64,000 bases of DNA from Foliamicus sp965115835 (GTDB taxonomy: Bacteria; Pseudomonadota; Gammaproteobacteria; Steroidobacterales; Foliamicaceae): contig OZ220471.1 in the NCBI GenBank assembly GCA_965115835.1, positions 1 through 64,000 of the forward strand, read 5' to 3'. How positions within the stretch are numbered: position 1 is the stretch's first letter; the number at the start of each line of letters is the position of its first letter. The position numbers and the translations under genes are program-made. The notes under the pieces are model-generated. The model worked only from the letters and a program-made list of their open reading frames with translations, did no database searches and had not been told where the DNA came from. Of the stretch, positions 27,646 through 37,136 are shown one piece after another.

Positions 27646-28971
27646 ATGGCCAGCAACAAGAATAACCGTGGCGGAGGAGGGGGCGAGCGCAAGCTCCTCT
27701 ACTGCTCGTTCTGCGGGAAGAGCCAGCATGAGGTGCGCAAGCTGATCGCCGGCCCCTCGGTGTACATCTGCGACGAGTGCGTGGAGTTGTGCATCGACAT
27801 CATCCGCGAGGAATTCGAGGACCATGCGGAAAACCAGCCCGTGTCCCTGCCGTTGCCGGCCGGCATCATGAAGTTCCTCGACGAGTATGTGATCGGCCAG
27901 GATCGCGCCAAGAAAGTACTTGCGGTTGCCGTCTACAACCACTTCAAGCGCATGCGCTCGCGGCGTCGCGAGAAGAACGCGCCCGAGGTGGAAATTGCCA
28001 AGAGCAACATACTTCTGGTGGGCCCTACCGGCTGCGGAAAAACCCTGCTGGCCGAGACGCTTGCCCGCACCCTCAACGTGCCGTTCACCATCGCCGACGC
28101 CACCACGCTGACCGAAGCCGGCTATGTGGGCGAGGATGTGGAAAACATCATCCAGAAGCTGTTGCAGAAGTGCGACTACGATGTCGAGAAGGCCCAGACC
28201 GGCATCGTCTACATCGACGAAATCGACAAGGTCTCGCGCAAGTCCGACAATCCGTCGATCACCCGAGATGTGTCCGGCGAAGGGGTGCAGCAGGCGCTTT
28301 TGAAACTGATCGAGGGCACAATTGCCTCGGTGCCGCCGCAGGGCGGACGCAAGCACCCGCAGCAGGAATTCCTGCAGGTGGATACCTCCAACATCCTGTT
28401 CATTTGCGGCGGCGCGTTCGCGGGCCTGGAGGCCATCATCCGCAACCGTACCGAGCGCGGTGGGATCGGCTTTACCGCCGAGGTTCGGGGGGAGGGCGAG
28501 AGCCGGCGGCTGGGAGAGCTACTGTCTCACGTCGAGCCCGAGGATCTCATCCGCTACGGACTGATTCCCGAGTTCGTGGGCCGTCTTCCCCTGGTGGCCA
28601 CGCTGGACCCGCTGGACATGGAAGCGCTGGTGGCCATCCTGGTAGAGCCGAAGAACGCGCTCACCAAGCAGTATCGCGCGCTGTTCGAGATGGAAAACTG
28701 CGAACTGGAGTTTCACGACGACGCGCTGGAAGCCATTGCGGAAAGGGCCATGGAGCGCAACACGGGCGCACGCGGGTTGCGCACCATCCTGGAGGGCGCG
28801 CTGCTGGACACCATGTTCGAGCTGCCGTCCATGAAGAACGCCCGCCGGGTGGTGCTGGACCGCGGTGCTGTCGCGGGCCGGAACAAGCCCTGCGTGGTGT
28901 ACGAAAGCGACGAGCCGCTGGCCCTGAAGCCGCCCGGGGAATACGCCAGACCTACCGGGTCGGAAGGCTGA
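27646..28971 (+). CDS. clpX: ClpX, unfoldase of the ClpXP protease
   Basis: A 441-residue AAA+ unfoldase that recognises tagged substrates and threads them into ClpP. Seen: N-terminal C4 zinc-binding domain (YCSFCGK and YICDECVELC, about 19-50), Walker A GPTGCGKT, Walker B IVYIDEIDK, the pore loop region ADATTLTEAGYVGEDV, the ClpP-contacting segment RTERGGIGFTAEV (IGF loop) and sensor 2 NTGARGLRTI. The ATG at 27646 (MASNKN) was chosen; upstream in-frame codons look non-coding. A TACAAT at 27599-27604 may be a local -10 box. Confidence 0.97.
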   Translation: MASNKNNRGGGGGERKLLYCSFCGKSQHEVRKLIAGPSVYICDECVELCIDIIREEFEDHAENQPVSLPLPAGIMKFLDEYVIGQDRAKKVLAVAVYNHFKRMRSRRREKNAPEVEIAKSNILLVGPTGCGKTLLAETLARTLNVPFTIADATTLTEAGYVGEDVENIIQKLLQKCDYDVEKAQTGIVYIDEIDKVSRKSDNPSITRDVSGEGVQQALLKLIEGTIASVPPQGGRKHPQQEFLQVDTSNILFICGGAFAGLEAIIRNRTERGGIGFTAEVRGEGESRRLGELLSHVEPEDLIRYGLIPEFVGRLPLVATLDPLDMEALVAILVEPKNALTKQYRALFEMENCELEFHDDALEAIAERAMERNTGARGLRTILEGALLDTMFELPSMKNARRVVLDRGAVAGRNKPCVVYESDEPLALKPPGEYARPTGSEG

Positions 28972-29108
28972 CCCGCATTCGCCGCCGCATTCTGGCCGAT
29001 CATGCATGAACCGATAAAAAACCGTTTCCATGCCGCGAGGATATTGCAATCCGCTTTCGTGAACAGGCCGGAGGAAAGCGCATCTGTTCGGCTGCGGTCC
29101 CTGCGGGG

Positions 29109-29136
29109 TTGGGTTTCCCCTCGACCAGCCCCATAT
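29109..29136 (+). promoter_or_regulatory. Sigma-32-like heat-shock promoter of lon
   Basis: CCCCATAT at 29129-29136 matches the heat-shock -10 consensus (CCCCATNT) fully. TTGGGT at 29109-29114 is a partial -35 match at 14-bp spacing. It lies 53 bases before the lon start, in the 218-bp gap after clpX. This agrees with known heat-shock control of lon. Confidence 0.6.
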
Positions 29137-29189
29137 CATGGGGTCTGCACAGGCGAGGCGTGGGGGATACGGCGCCGATCGGATAACCG

Positions 29190-31628
29190 ATGAGCGAAGA
29201 TTCGAACACCGAAGTGGGCGTGCGGCGCCGTCTCGCAGTGTTGCCGCTGCGCGATGTCGTGGTGTACCCGCACATGGTCGTGCCGCTTTTCGTGGGCCGC
29301 AAGCCGTCGATACTCGCCCTGGAAGACGCCATGGCGGTAGGCAAGGAAATTCTGCTGGTGGCGCAGCGCAAACCGGAGGTGGACGAACCGGCCGCCGGGG
29401 ACATTTACCGCGTGGGCACCCTGGCCACCGTGCTGCAGATGATGAAAATGCCCGACAACACGGTCAAGGTCATGGTTCAGGGCGTGCAGCGCGCCTGCCT
29501 GAGTTCGCTTGAGGAGGGCGGCTTTTTCAGCGCGGAATTCGCGCCTGTTTCCGAGAGCGCCGCCGCGGGAACCACAGCTGAGGAAATGGAGGCGCTGAGG
29601 CGATCCCTGCTGGCGCAGTTCGAATCCTATGTAAAGCTGCACAAGAGCGTGCCTTCGGAGGCCCTGGCCGGCGTTTCGGGCCTTGATGACAACGGTCGGC
29701 TGGCCGACACTGTGGCCGCGCACATGCAATTGGCGCTGGAGAAGAAACAGGTCGTGCTGGAGACCGGGGATCCGGTCAAGCGCATCGAGTACCTGGTGGG
29801 CCTGATAGACAGCGAGATCGACACGCTCAAGATCGAGCGCAAGATCCGTGGCCGGGTAAAGACGCAGATGGAGAAGAGCCAGCGCGAGTACTACCTGAAC
29901 GAGCAGATGAAGGCCATTCAGAAGGAACTGGGCGAGCTGGACGATGCGCCGGACGAAGTCTCTGCGCTGGAGAAGGGGATCAGGGAAGCGGGAATGCCCC
30001 GGGAGGCGCAGGAGAAGGCGCTGGCGGAACTGGGCAAGCTCAAGATGATGGCGCCGATGTCCGCCGAGGCTACCGTGGTGCGCAACTACCTCGACTGGTT
30101 GCTCAAGGCGCCCTGGAAGAAGCAGCGTCCGATCAACGGCAACATCAAACGGGCCGAGCGGGTGCTTGAGGAAGACCACTACGGGCTGGAGAAGGTCAAG
30201 GAGCGGATTCTCGAATACCTTGCGGTGCAGAAGCGGGTGCGTTCCCTGAAGGGTCCCATCCTCTGTCTGGTCGGCCCGCCGGGAGTGGGCAAGACCTCGC
30301 TGGGACGTTCCATCGCCCGCGCCACCAACCGGGCCTTTGTCAGGATGTCGTTGGGCGGCGTGCGCGACGAGGCCGAAATTCGAGGCCACCGGCGTACCTA
30401 TATCGGCGCACTGCCGGGGAAAATTGTGCAGAATCTGGCGCGCTCGGGCGTGCGCAATCCGCTATTTCTGCTCGACGAAGTGGACAAGATGTCGATGGAC
30501 TTTCGCGGCGATCCTTCCTCGGCGCTCCTGGAAGTGCTGGATCCCGAACAGAATTCCAGCTTCAACGATCACTATCTGGAGGTGGATTTCGATCTGTCGC
30601 GCGTCATGTTCGTGTGTACTGCCAATACGCTCGCCATACCGCCGGCGCTGCTGGACCGCATGGAGGTGCTGCGCATTCCCGGCTACACGGAAGACGAGAA
30701 ACTGGCTATTGCGCGCAACTATCTGATCAAGAAGCAGATGAAGCACAACGGTGTGCGCGCCAACGAACTCAGGTTTACGGTGGGCGGCCTGCGCAGCATC
30801 ATCCGCCACTACACCCGGGAGGCGGGGGTGCGCCACCTCGAGCGCGAGATCGCCCGCGTGTGCCGCAAGGTCGTAAAGCGGCAGCTGATGCGTCCGTCCA
30901 GGCGCGAGATCTGCGTAGGCGCACGCCAGTTGGACACCTATCTTGGCGTGCGGAAGTTCCGCTACGGCCGGGCGGAGAACCAGAACCGCGTGGGACAGGC
31001 GCAGGGACTGGCATGGACCGAGGTGGGAGGCGAACTCCTGCGGATCGAGGCTTCCGTGACCCCCGGCAAGGGGAAGCTCACGCTGACCGGAAAGCTCGGC
31101 GCGGTGATGCAGGAGTCCATCCAGGCCGCGTTGACCGTGGTGCGCACGCGCGCCGCAGGGCTGGGGCTGGATCCCGGGTTTCAGTCCGTTATCGATTTTC
31201 ATGTGCATGTTCCGGAGGGCGCCACGCCCAAGGATGGTCCCAGTGCCGGAATCGGCATGTGCACTGCGCTCGTGTCCGCGCTCACGGAGATTCCGGTTCG
31301 CGCCGACCTGGCCATGACCGGCGAGATCACTCTGGGCGGCGAGGTCCTGCCCGTGGGAGGGCTCAAGGAGAAACTCCTCGCAGCCCATCGGGGCGGCATC
31401 TCGACGGTGTTGATCCCGGAGGAAAGCGCCAAGGATCTGGCCGAGATTCCCGCCAACGTCAAACGCAACCTGGATATCCGCCCGGTTCGCTGGATCGACC
31501 AGGTGCTGGAGCTGGCCCTGGAGCGCATGCCCGAGGCGGCAGCCGCGCTGCCGGACGCTCAGGAGGTCACGGCGGCCTCCACTCCGACCGCCGTGCCGCC
31601 CCCGTCCGGGCAGCCGCGGGCGCACTGA
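29190..31628 (+). CDS. lon: ATP-dependent Lon protease
   Basis: An 812-residue AAA+ protease degrading misfolded and regulatory proteins as a hexamer. Order: N-terminal substrate domain (LAVLPLRDVVVYPHMVVPLF at about 13-32), coiled-coil (about 200-260), AAA+ domain with Walker A GPPGVGKTS (about 361-369) and LFLLDEVDKM, sensor-2 region, and the C-terminal S16 peptidase domain with catalytic Ser in PKDGPSAGIGMC and Lys in VGGLKEKLLAA. An unusual tail rich in Ala, Pro and Thr follows the protease domain. The start is the ATG at 29190. It is preceded by a heat-shock-like promoter and followed by hupB after about 210 bp. Confidence 0.97.
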   Translation: MSEDSNTEVGVRRRLAVLPLRDVVVYPHMVVPLFVGRKPSILALEDAMAVGKEILLVAQRKPEVDEPAAGDIYRVGTLATVLQMMKMPDNTVKVMVQGVQRACLSSLEEGGFFSAEFAPVSESAAAGTTAEEMEALRRSLLAQFESYVKLHKSVPSEALAGVSGLDDNGRLADTVAAHMQLALEKKQVVLETGDPVKRIEYLVGLIDSEIDTLKIERKIRGRVKTQMEKSQREYYLNEQMKAIQKELGELDDAPDEVSALEKGIREAGMPREAQEKALAELGKLKMMAPMSAEATVVRNYLDWLLKAPWKKQRPINGNIKRAERVLEEDHYGLEKVKERILEYLAVQKRVRSLKGPILCLVGPPGVGKTSLGRSIARATNRAFVRMSLGGVRDEAEIRGHRRTYIGALPGKIVQNLARSGVRNPLFLLDEVDKMSMDFRGDPSSALLEVLDPEQNSSFNDHYLEVDFDLSRVMFVCTANTLAIPPALLDRMEVLRIPGYTEDEKLAIARNYLIKKQMKHNGVRANELRFTVGGLRSIIRHYTREAGVRHLEREIARVCRKVVKRQLMRPSRREICVGARQLDTYLGVRKFRYGRAENQNRVGQAQGLAWTEVGGELLRIEASVTPGKGKLTLTGKLGAVMQESIQAALTVVRTRAAGLGLDPGFQSVIDFHVHVPEGATPKDGPSAGIGMCTALVSALTEIPVRADLAMTGEITLGGEVLPVGGLKEKLLAAHRGGISTVLIPEESAKDLAEIPANVKRNLDIRPVRWIDQVLELALERMPEAAAALPDAQEVTAASTPTAVPPPSGQPRAH

Positions 31629-31651
31629 TGCAAAGGGCAGGTTTTGCCCGG

Positions 31652-31681
31652 TTGGCACGGGGACGGGATTTGGTACATAAT
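31652..31681 (+). promoter_or_regulatory. Sigma-70-like promoter of hupB
   Basis: TTGGCA at 31652-31657 and TACATA at 31674-31679 are spaced by 16 bp; CATAAT at 31676-31681 is an alternative at 18 bp. A second AT-rich run follows to about 31695. It lies in the intergenic gap about 160 bases before hupB. Confidence 0.5.
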
Positions 31682-31838
31682 TATCGACCATATAGGGGCT
31701 CTGGCTGTATCACCGGTTGTTGGTGCGCCAGTGCGTGATCAGGGGAGCGGGTTGCAGGGCTGTTGTTTCTTGCGGCACTGTTACATTGCAGCTTGTGCTT
31801 GTCCGGGGTGAAGCCGGGCGGCAACTTTGGAGAATTGC

Positions 31839-32111
31839 ATGAACAAACGGGAACTGACGGAGGCCGTAGCCTCGGCAGCGGATATAAGCAAAGTGGATGC
31901 GGCCAAGGCTGTTGATGCGGTTTTGGGCGCCATCAGCGATGCGTTGGGGCAAGGAGATACGGTATCTCTGGTTGGTTTCGGAACCTTTGGCGTAAAGCAC
32001 CGTGCTGCTCGCCAGGGACGTAACCCTCGTACGGGCGAGACCATACATATCGCCGCCACATCGGTTCCCGGATTCAAGGCAGGACGCGCCCTGAAGGATG
32101 CCGTAAACTGA
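31839..32111 (+). CDS. hupB: HU family DNA-binding protein
   Basis: A 90-residue nucleoid protein that bends and compacts DNA as a dimer. The whole HU fold is visible: MNKRELTEAVASAADISKVD, the GFGTFGVKHRAARQGRNPRT core with the beta-arm, and the C-terminal helix GFKAGRALKDAVN. The start is the ATG with GGAG about 8 bases upstream. Position directly after lon is that of hupB in gammaproteobacteria; by sequence alone HU-alpha and HU-beta cannot be separated with certainty. Confidence 0.95.
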   Translation: MNKRELTEAVASAADISKVDAAKAVDAVLGAISDALGQGDTVSLVGFGTFGVKHRAARQGRNPRTGETIHIAATSVPGFKAGRALKDAVN

Positions 32112-32122
32112 CCGCTTCCGGC

Positions 32123-32144
32123 GATCGGGGCATGAGCCCCGATC
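32123..32144 (+). terminator. Terminator-like hairpin after hupB
   Basis: A perfect 9-bp stem GATCGGGGC / GCCCCGATC with loop ATGA, 12 bases after the hupB stop. The following bases are only moderately T-rich, so termination is probable but not certain. Confidence 0.55.
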
Positions 32145-32184
32145 TGTCGTTGTGCTGAACTCGGCGCCGGCCATGGGCGCCGGA

Positions 32185-32257
32185 GGGTGCTTAGCTCAGT
32201 TGGGAGAGCGTCGCTCTTACACGGCGAAGGTCGGGGGTTCAAACCCCTCAGCACCCA
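32185..32257 (+). tRNA. tRNA-Val (UAC)
   Basis: 73 bases without encoded CCA. Acceptor GGGTGCT pairs with AGCACCC, anticodon loop CTTACAC gives UAC, T-arm GGGGG-TTCAAAC-CCCTC region fits, discriminator A. It is followed 12 bases later by tRNA-Asp. Confidence 0.95.
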
Positions 32258-32269
32258 TCATAGGCGGGC

Positions 32270-32346
32270 GGAGTGGTAGTTCAGATGGTTAGAATACCGG
32301 GCTGTCAATCCGGTGGTCGCGGGTTCGAGTCCCGTCCACTCCGCCA
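32270..32346 (+). tRNA. tRNA-Asp (GUC)
   Basis: 77 bases including an encoded CCA. Acceptor GGAGTGG pairs with CCACTCC, anticodon loop CTGTCAA gives GUC, T-loop TTCGAGT, discriminator G. The sequence closely resembles E. coli tRNA-Asp. Confidence 0.96.
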
Positions 32347-32394
32347 TCACCTTTCGCCGGCGCGCCGTATTCGCTGAAGCGCCGCCGCGTACAT

Positions 32395-32414
32395 GCCGCA
32401 TGTTGACATGCGGC
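32395..32414. promoter_or_regulatory. Inverted repeat between tRNA-Asp and norZ
   Basis: GCCGCATG-TTGA-CATGCGGC: perfect 8-bp arms with a 4-base centre, about 190 bases before the norZ start. It could be an operator for norZ or a tRNA transcript hairpin; no T-run follows and it does not match the NsrR or NorR motifs I know. The rest of the 32347-32603 gap shows nothing else clear. Confidence 0.35.
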
Positions 32415-32603
32415 CAGTGTATCCAGCACCCGGGGCTTGTGGCGACTGCACGAGCGCTCAAGCCTTGGTGTGCCTGCCGTTCCGCCCGGCTGCCGTTGTT
32501 TCGCGGGCTTCTTGTTCCTCCCGAGGGCTCCTTGCAGGGTATGCTTGCAAGGCATGTGATCTGCACAAGGAAGAAGATGGGCCAAGCTCGAGAGAGGTGA
32601 ACT

Positions 32604-34901
32604 GTGAACTACCGCGAATTCTTTACGATCCCGCGTCTTTGGTCGATCTTTGCAGGGCTTTTGGTGATCATGTTCGGGGCCCTGGTGCTGGTGGGAGGCA
32701 GGGCCTTTCAAGAGTTGCCTCCGCTGCCGTCGCAGGTTGTGGCGACGGACGGCAGCAGTCGGGCCGTCGTGTTCACCGAAGCGGACATCCACGCCGGGCG
32801 CGATATCTGGCGGCGCCTCGGAGGCATGGAACTGGGCTCGGTGTGGGGTCACGGGTCGTACCTGGCGCCTGACTGGACCGCCGATGTGCTGCACCGCGAA
32901 TCCCTCGCCATGCTGGATGCGGACGGCCGCTTCAACGCCCTGCCGGCGCCGGAGCGGGCAGCGCGGATCGCCGCGCACGCCGCGCGTATTCGCGTCAATA
33001 CCTGGGATCCCGAATCCGGCCATATCGTGATTTCCCCGCAACGGGCGCGCGCGATCGAAACCGTTACCGCCCACTACACGGCGTTGTTCGGCGGCGCCGG
33101 CGACGGCCCCGAAGCGGAAGACTTGCGGGAAGCCTACGCCATCCCGAACCAGCCGCTTGGGCCTGCGCCGGACGACGACATCCGCGCGCTCGTGGCCTGG
33201 TGGTGGTGGACCGCATGGTCGGCCTCGACGCTGCGTCCGGACGATACCGTTACCTACACCAACAACTGGCCGCACGAGCCGCTGGTGGACAACGAGCCCA
33301 GCGATTCCACCTTCATGTGGTCGTTCATTTCGGTTGTGTTGCTCATCGCGGCCGCAGGCGCGCTGTGCTGGTTCTTCTTGCGCGAGCGCGAGGAGTGGCA
33401 GCGCGACCTCGAACCGGCGGAGGGGTATCCCGACAAGAATCCGATTGCCGCAATCCGGACCACGGCGTCCATGCGCGCCGTGGTCAAGTACATCTGGGTG
33501 GTTGCGCTGCTCGTCGGCCTGCAGATCACGCTGGGGGCGGTGACCGCGCACTATGCCGTGGAAGGCCACAACCTCTACGGCTTTCCGCTGGCGGACATCG
33601 CCCCGTATGCGCTCACCCGCACCTGGCATGTGCAGTTGGCCATCTTGTGGATCGCGACGGCGTGGCTTGGCGCGGGCCTCTATCTGGCGCCGATGATCGC
33701 GGGATTCGAGCCGCGGGGGCAAGCCTGGGGCGTCAATGTGCTTTGGGTAGCGCTGGTGGTGGCCGTGGTCGGCTCATTGGTGGGTGAATGGCTCACGATC
33801 ACGGGGCGCATGACCGACCCGGCACTGGTCTACTGGTTGGGCCACCAGGGCTACGAGTTTCTCGACATGGGGCGTGCCTGGCAAATCACGATTTTCGCCG
33901 GCCTCCTGATCTGGCTCGGCCTGATGATGCGGTGCGTTGCGCCCGCCATTCGTCGCGGCGGACCGGACAGGCATCTGCTGCTCTTGCTGCTCCTCTCCTC
34001 GGCGGGGATCGGGCTGTTGTTTGGCGCCGGTCTGCTGTACGGACGCGATACCCACCTTACCATTGCGGAGTACTGGCGGTGGTGGGTGGTCCATCTGTGG
34101 GTCGAGGGCATCTTCGAGGTGTTTGCCACCGCCTGGATTGCCTGGGTGTTCGTTCATCTGCGCTTGCTGCGGGCATCCACAGCCGCGTTCTATGTCATGT
34201 TCTCGGCGATGATTTTCCTGGGCGGCGGCGTGCTCGGGACGTTCCACCATCTGTATTTCTCGGGCATGACCGAACCCGTGCTCGCCCTGGGGGCGGTATT
34301 CTCGGCGCTGGAAGTCGTGCCCCTGGTGCTCATCGCGTTCGAGGCGCACGATCATTGGCGGGCCGAACGGAACGCGCCGTGGGTGCGACGCTACCACCTG
34401 CCCTTGATGTTCTTCCTGGCCGTGGCCTTCTGGAACCTCGTGGGCGCTGGCGTGCTCGGCTTTCTGATCAATCCGCCCCTGGCCCTGTACTACCTGCAGG
34501 GGCTCATGACCACGCCCACCCACGGGCACGCGGCGCTGTTCGGCGTTTACGGCATGCTCGGCATCGGGTTGCTGCTCCTGTGCCGGCGCGATTTGCCGCA
34601 AGTTCCGGGTCGATGGTCGGACCGCACGCTGAAATGGGTTTTCTGGCTGTTCAACGGCGGACTTGCATTGATGGTGTTCGGATCCCTGCTTCCTCAGGGG
34701 ATTCTGCAGGGCCTCGTGTCGTTCCGCCTGGGCTACTGGTATGCGCGAACGCCCGAAATGATGCACTCGCCCGTGATGGAAACGCTGGTTTGGCTGCGTG
34801 TACCCGGAGACATCGTGTTTGCCGTGGGAGCGCTGCTGCTCGTGATCCTGCTGGCGCGCCTGGAGATCAAGCCGCGCGCGGGTGCCAATCAAGGCGTTTG
34901 A
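32604..34901 (+). CDS. norZ: Quinol-dependent nitric oxide reductase (qNOR)
   Basis: A 765-residue single-subunit inner-membrane enzyme reducing 2 NO to N2O with electrons from quinol. The N-terminal helix and large periplasmic domain (about 40-220, with HAGRDIWRRLGGMELGSVWG) are the cytochrome-c-like extension of the qNOR type without a haem-binding CxxCH. The catalytic part has about 12 further helices and the histidines of haems b and b3 and the iron FeB site (TWHVQLAILWIA, HLWVEGIFEVFATAW, GTFHHLYFSG, THGHAALFGVYGM). The start is GTG with GAGAGGTG just upstream. It stands alone, without nor accessory genes, between two tRNAs and ppiD, which suggests an inserted detoxification gene. Confidence 0.93.
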   Translation: MNYREFFTIPRLWSIFAGLLVIMFGALVLVGGRAFQELPPLPSQVVATDGSSRAVVFTEADIHAGRDIWRRLGGMELGSVWGHGSYLAPDWTADVLHRESLAMLDADGRFNALPAPERAARIAAHAARIRVNTWDPESGHIVISPQRARAIETVTAHYTALFGGAGDGPEAEDLREAYAIPNQPLGPAPDDDIRALVAWWWWTAWSASTLRPDDTVTYTNNWPHEPLVDNEPSDSTFMWSFISVVLLIAAAGALCWFFLREREEWQRDLEPAEGYPDKNPIAAIRTTASMRAVVKYIWVVALLVGLQITLGAVTAHYAVEGHNLYGFPLADIAPYALTRTWHVQLAILWIATAWLGAGLYLAPMIAGFEPRGQAWGVNVLWVALVVAVVGSLVGEWLTITGRMTDPALVYWLGHQGYEFLDMGRAWQITIFAGLLIWLGLMMRCVAPAIRRGGPDRHLLLLLLLSSAGIGLLFGAGLLYGRDTHLTIAEYWRWWVVHLWVEGIFEVFATAWIAWVFVHLRLLRASTAAFYVMFSAMIFLGGGVLGTFHHLYFSGMTEPVLALGAVFSALEVVPLVLIAFEAHDHWRAERNAPWVRRYHLPLMFFLAVAFWNLVGAGVLGFLINPPLALYYLQGLMTTPTHGHAALFGVYGMLGIGLLLLCRRDLPQVPGRWSDRTLKWVFWLFNGGLALMVFGSLLPQGILQGLVSFRLGYWYARTPEMMHSPVMETLVWLRVPGDIVFAVGALLLVILLARLEIKPRAGANQGV

Positions 34902-35237
34902 AGCATCGAGGATGCGAGCCGGGCGGGCCGGCCAACCGAGGGGCTTCGGTCGGCCGCGCCAGCGCGGAACCCGTTGCGTCCCCGCAGCTCGCAGCGCCGC
35001 GGTACAATCAGGCGCTTTCCTTTCAATGAATCCCCGACGTACGGTTCTCCGCTATCACATGTTGACGGGGAAGGCGTTGATGCCACATCATGGGCGCACC
35101 GGCCGGAGAGTTCCGTTGTTTCCGGGATACAAACAGCCATGAGAATGTACTCGGGATATTGCTCGATTGCACGGAAACCCCCGGTTTTCGGACATTCGCT
35201 CCGCCGTCCTTGAAGGCAACAGCGCCGCGCCAGACCC
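34902..35237. other. norZ-ppiD intergenic region
   Basis: 336 bp without a convincing gene. A GC-rich imperfect hairpin (about 34928-34957, arms around CCGA/TCGG) with no T-run may end the norZ transcript. TACAAT at 35003-35008 is a plausible -10 box for ppiD without a good -35. Short open frames here have no recognisable product. Confidence 0.4.
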
Positions 35238-37136
35238 GTGTTGCAATTCATTCGTGACCGACTGAGCGGGTGGGTGGCCGGGATCGTTTTCGGCGTGATC
35301 GGGCTGGCCCTGGTCCTGACCTTCGGGACCATGCGCGGCAATGTGGGCATGACAGCCGACATCGTGGCCAGCGTGGACGGCATGGACATCGGGCAGGCCG
35401 AGTTCCTTCGCAGTGTGCAGGACGAGCAGCTGCGCCTGCGGGAGCAGTTCGGCGACGGCCTTCCGGAGGGATTCGACGAACAGCTTCGGTCTCTGGTGCT
35501 CGACGACCTGATCCATTCCCGCATGGTGCGGGCGCATGCGGAGGGGCGTGGATTCACGACCACGGACGCCCGGCTTGCAGGCGCGCTCCGGAGCGTTCCC
35601 GCGTTCCTCGACCAGGGGGAGTTTTCCCTGGACTTGTACCGAAGCGCGCTAGCCAACCTTGGCGAGACGCCGGCGTACTTCGAGAGCCGGCAGCGCGGTT
35701 TGATGACGCTACAGCAGTTTTATCGCGGCATCACCGAGAGCGCCTTTTTCACTCCGGTCGATTTTCGCCTGCATATCGAGCTGGTCCAGGAAAGCCGCTC
35801 CGCAAGGGGGCTGTACGTGAACCCGGAGGCGTTTCGCGATCAGGTGCAGGTAAGCGACGATCAGGTGGCCGAATACTACCAGCAGAACGCAAGCGGCTTT
35901 CGGACCCGCGAGTCCGTCGGGCTTGAATACATCGACCTCGACGCGCAAGCCATGCCCGGCCCGGACGCGATTGCCGACCAGGAAATTGTGGAATGGTACG
36001 AGCAGAACCGCGATCAGTTCATCACTCCCGTGCAGCGCCGCTCCAGCCACATCCTTCTGGCGGCCAGCCCCGAAGGAGACGAGCGCGTCCTGGAGCAGGC
36101 CAGACAGGTGGTCGCACGGCTGGATGCCGGCGAGGATTTCGCGGTGCTGGCCGCCGAGCTTTCCGAGGATCCCGGATCTGCCTCGTCGGGAGGAGACCTC
36201 GGCTGGAATGAGCGCGGAGTGTTCGTGGCGGAGTTCGAGGAGGCCTTGTTCGCCCTTGAGGACATCGGGCAGTACAGTGCGCCGGTGCTGTCGCAGTACG
36301 GGTATCACATCATCCGTCTCGATGGAATGCGCGGCGGCGACATTGCGCCGTTCGAGCTTGCCCGGGAACAGGTTTTGGCGGATCTCCGGGAACGACGGCG
36401 CAGCGAACGCTTTTTCGATCTGGCGGAGCGGCTGGCCGACATGGCCCTGGAGAGTGACGAAGGGCTGGCGTGGATCGCCGGGGAACTCGAATTGCCCCTC
36501 AGGAGCCTGGAGGACTTCACCCGTGAAGGCGCGGGCGAATTTTCGGGTAACCGGCGGGTTATCGATGCGGCCTATAGCGAGGAGGTTCTGGAACGGGGTG
36601 AGAACTCGAGGGTCATCCAACTGGGGCCCGAGCGGGCCATGGTGCTGCGGGTTTCCCGTCATCAGCCTTCCGAACAGCAGCCGCTTGAAGAAGTGGTCGA
36701 TAGCATTCGGCGCGTCCTGGCCGGCGATGCGGCTGCCGAAGCGGCCGCCGCGCAGGGCGCGGACTTGCTCGAGAGATGGCTTGCCGGAGAACCCCTGGAC
36801 TCACTGTTGGGCGAGCGGGGTGTGGAATCGTTCGAGGAGCAGGACATTCGACGCGATTCCGCGGACTATTCCTCGGAGTTGTTGAACGCCATGTTCGCAA
36901 CGGCGCCCGGAGAGGATCCGCAGGGCCTGAAGCTGCTCGATGGCCGCTACGCGCTTTTCCGTGTTGACGAAGTGATCCCCGGCCAGCCCGCAAGGATTGC
37001 CCGCGACCAGCGCGACGAGGTGAAGGCCGACCTCGAAAATCGCAGGGGGATGATGGAATACGACGCCTATCGCAGCAGCCTGCGTGATCGTGCGAAGGTG
37101 TGGATTGATCCCGAGGCGCTGGGAGAGACTTCATGA
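35238..37136 (+). CDS. ppiD: Periplasmic folding chaperone PpiD
   Basis: A 632-residue inner-membrane-anchored periplasmic chaperone that meets proteins leaving the Sec translocon. Seen: a single N-terminal helix (VAGIVFGVIGLALVLTFG, about 13-30), a SurA-like N-terminal chaperone domain, and one parvulin domain at about 267-365 (RRSSHILLAA, DPGSASSGGDLGW, YGYHIIRLDGM). The length matches E. coli PpiD (623). The start is GTG; the next codon TTG is an alternative. The stop overlaps the next gene by ATGA, so translation of the symporter is probably coupled. Confidence 0.94.
   Translation: MLQFIRDRLSGWVAGIVFGVIGLALVLTFGTMRGNVGMTADIVASVDGMDIGQAEFLRSVQDEQLRLREQFGDGLPEGFDEQLRSLVLDDLIHSRMVRAHAEGRGFTTTDARLAGALRSVPAFLDQGEFSLDLYRSALANLGETPAYFESRQRGLMTLQQFYRGITESAFFTPVDFRLHIELVQESRSARGLYVNPEAFRDQVQVSDDQVAEYYQQNASGFRTRESVGLEYIDLDAQAMPGPDAIADQEIVEWYEQNRDQFITPVQRRSSHILLAASPEGDERVLEQARQVVARLDAGEDFAVLAAELSEDPGSASSGGDLGWNERGVFVAEFEEALFALEDIGQYSAPVLSQYGYHIIRLDGMRGGDIAPFELAREQVLADLRERRRSERFFDLAERLADMALESDEGLAWIAGELELPLRSLEDFTREGAGEFSGNRRVIDAAYSEEVLERGENSRVIQLGPERAMVLRVSRHQPSEQQPLEEVVDSIRRVLAGDAAAEAAAAQGADLLERWLAGEPLDSLLGERGVESFEEQDIRRDSADYSSELLNAMFATAPGEDPQGLKLLDGRYALFRVDEVIPGQPARIARDQRDEVKADLENRRGMMEYDAYRSSLRDRAKVWIDPEALGETS

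Noticed and set aside
29136..30389. Minus-strand ORF opposite lon
   Set aside because: Low-information His/Leu/Gln-rich translation, fully inside lon.
34882..35142. 86-codon ORF between norZ and ppiD
   Set aside because: No ribosome site, domain or hydrophobic pattern; composition typical of GC-rich non-coding DNA.
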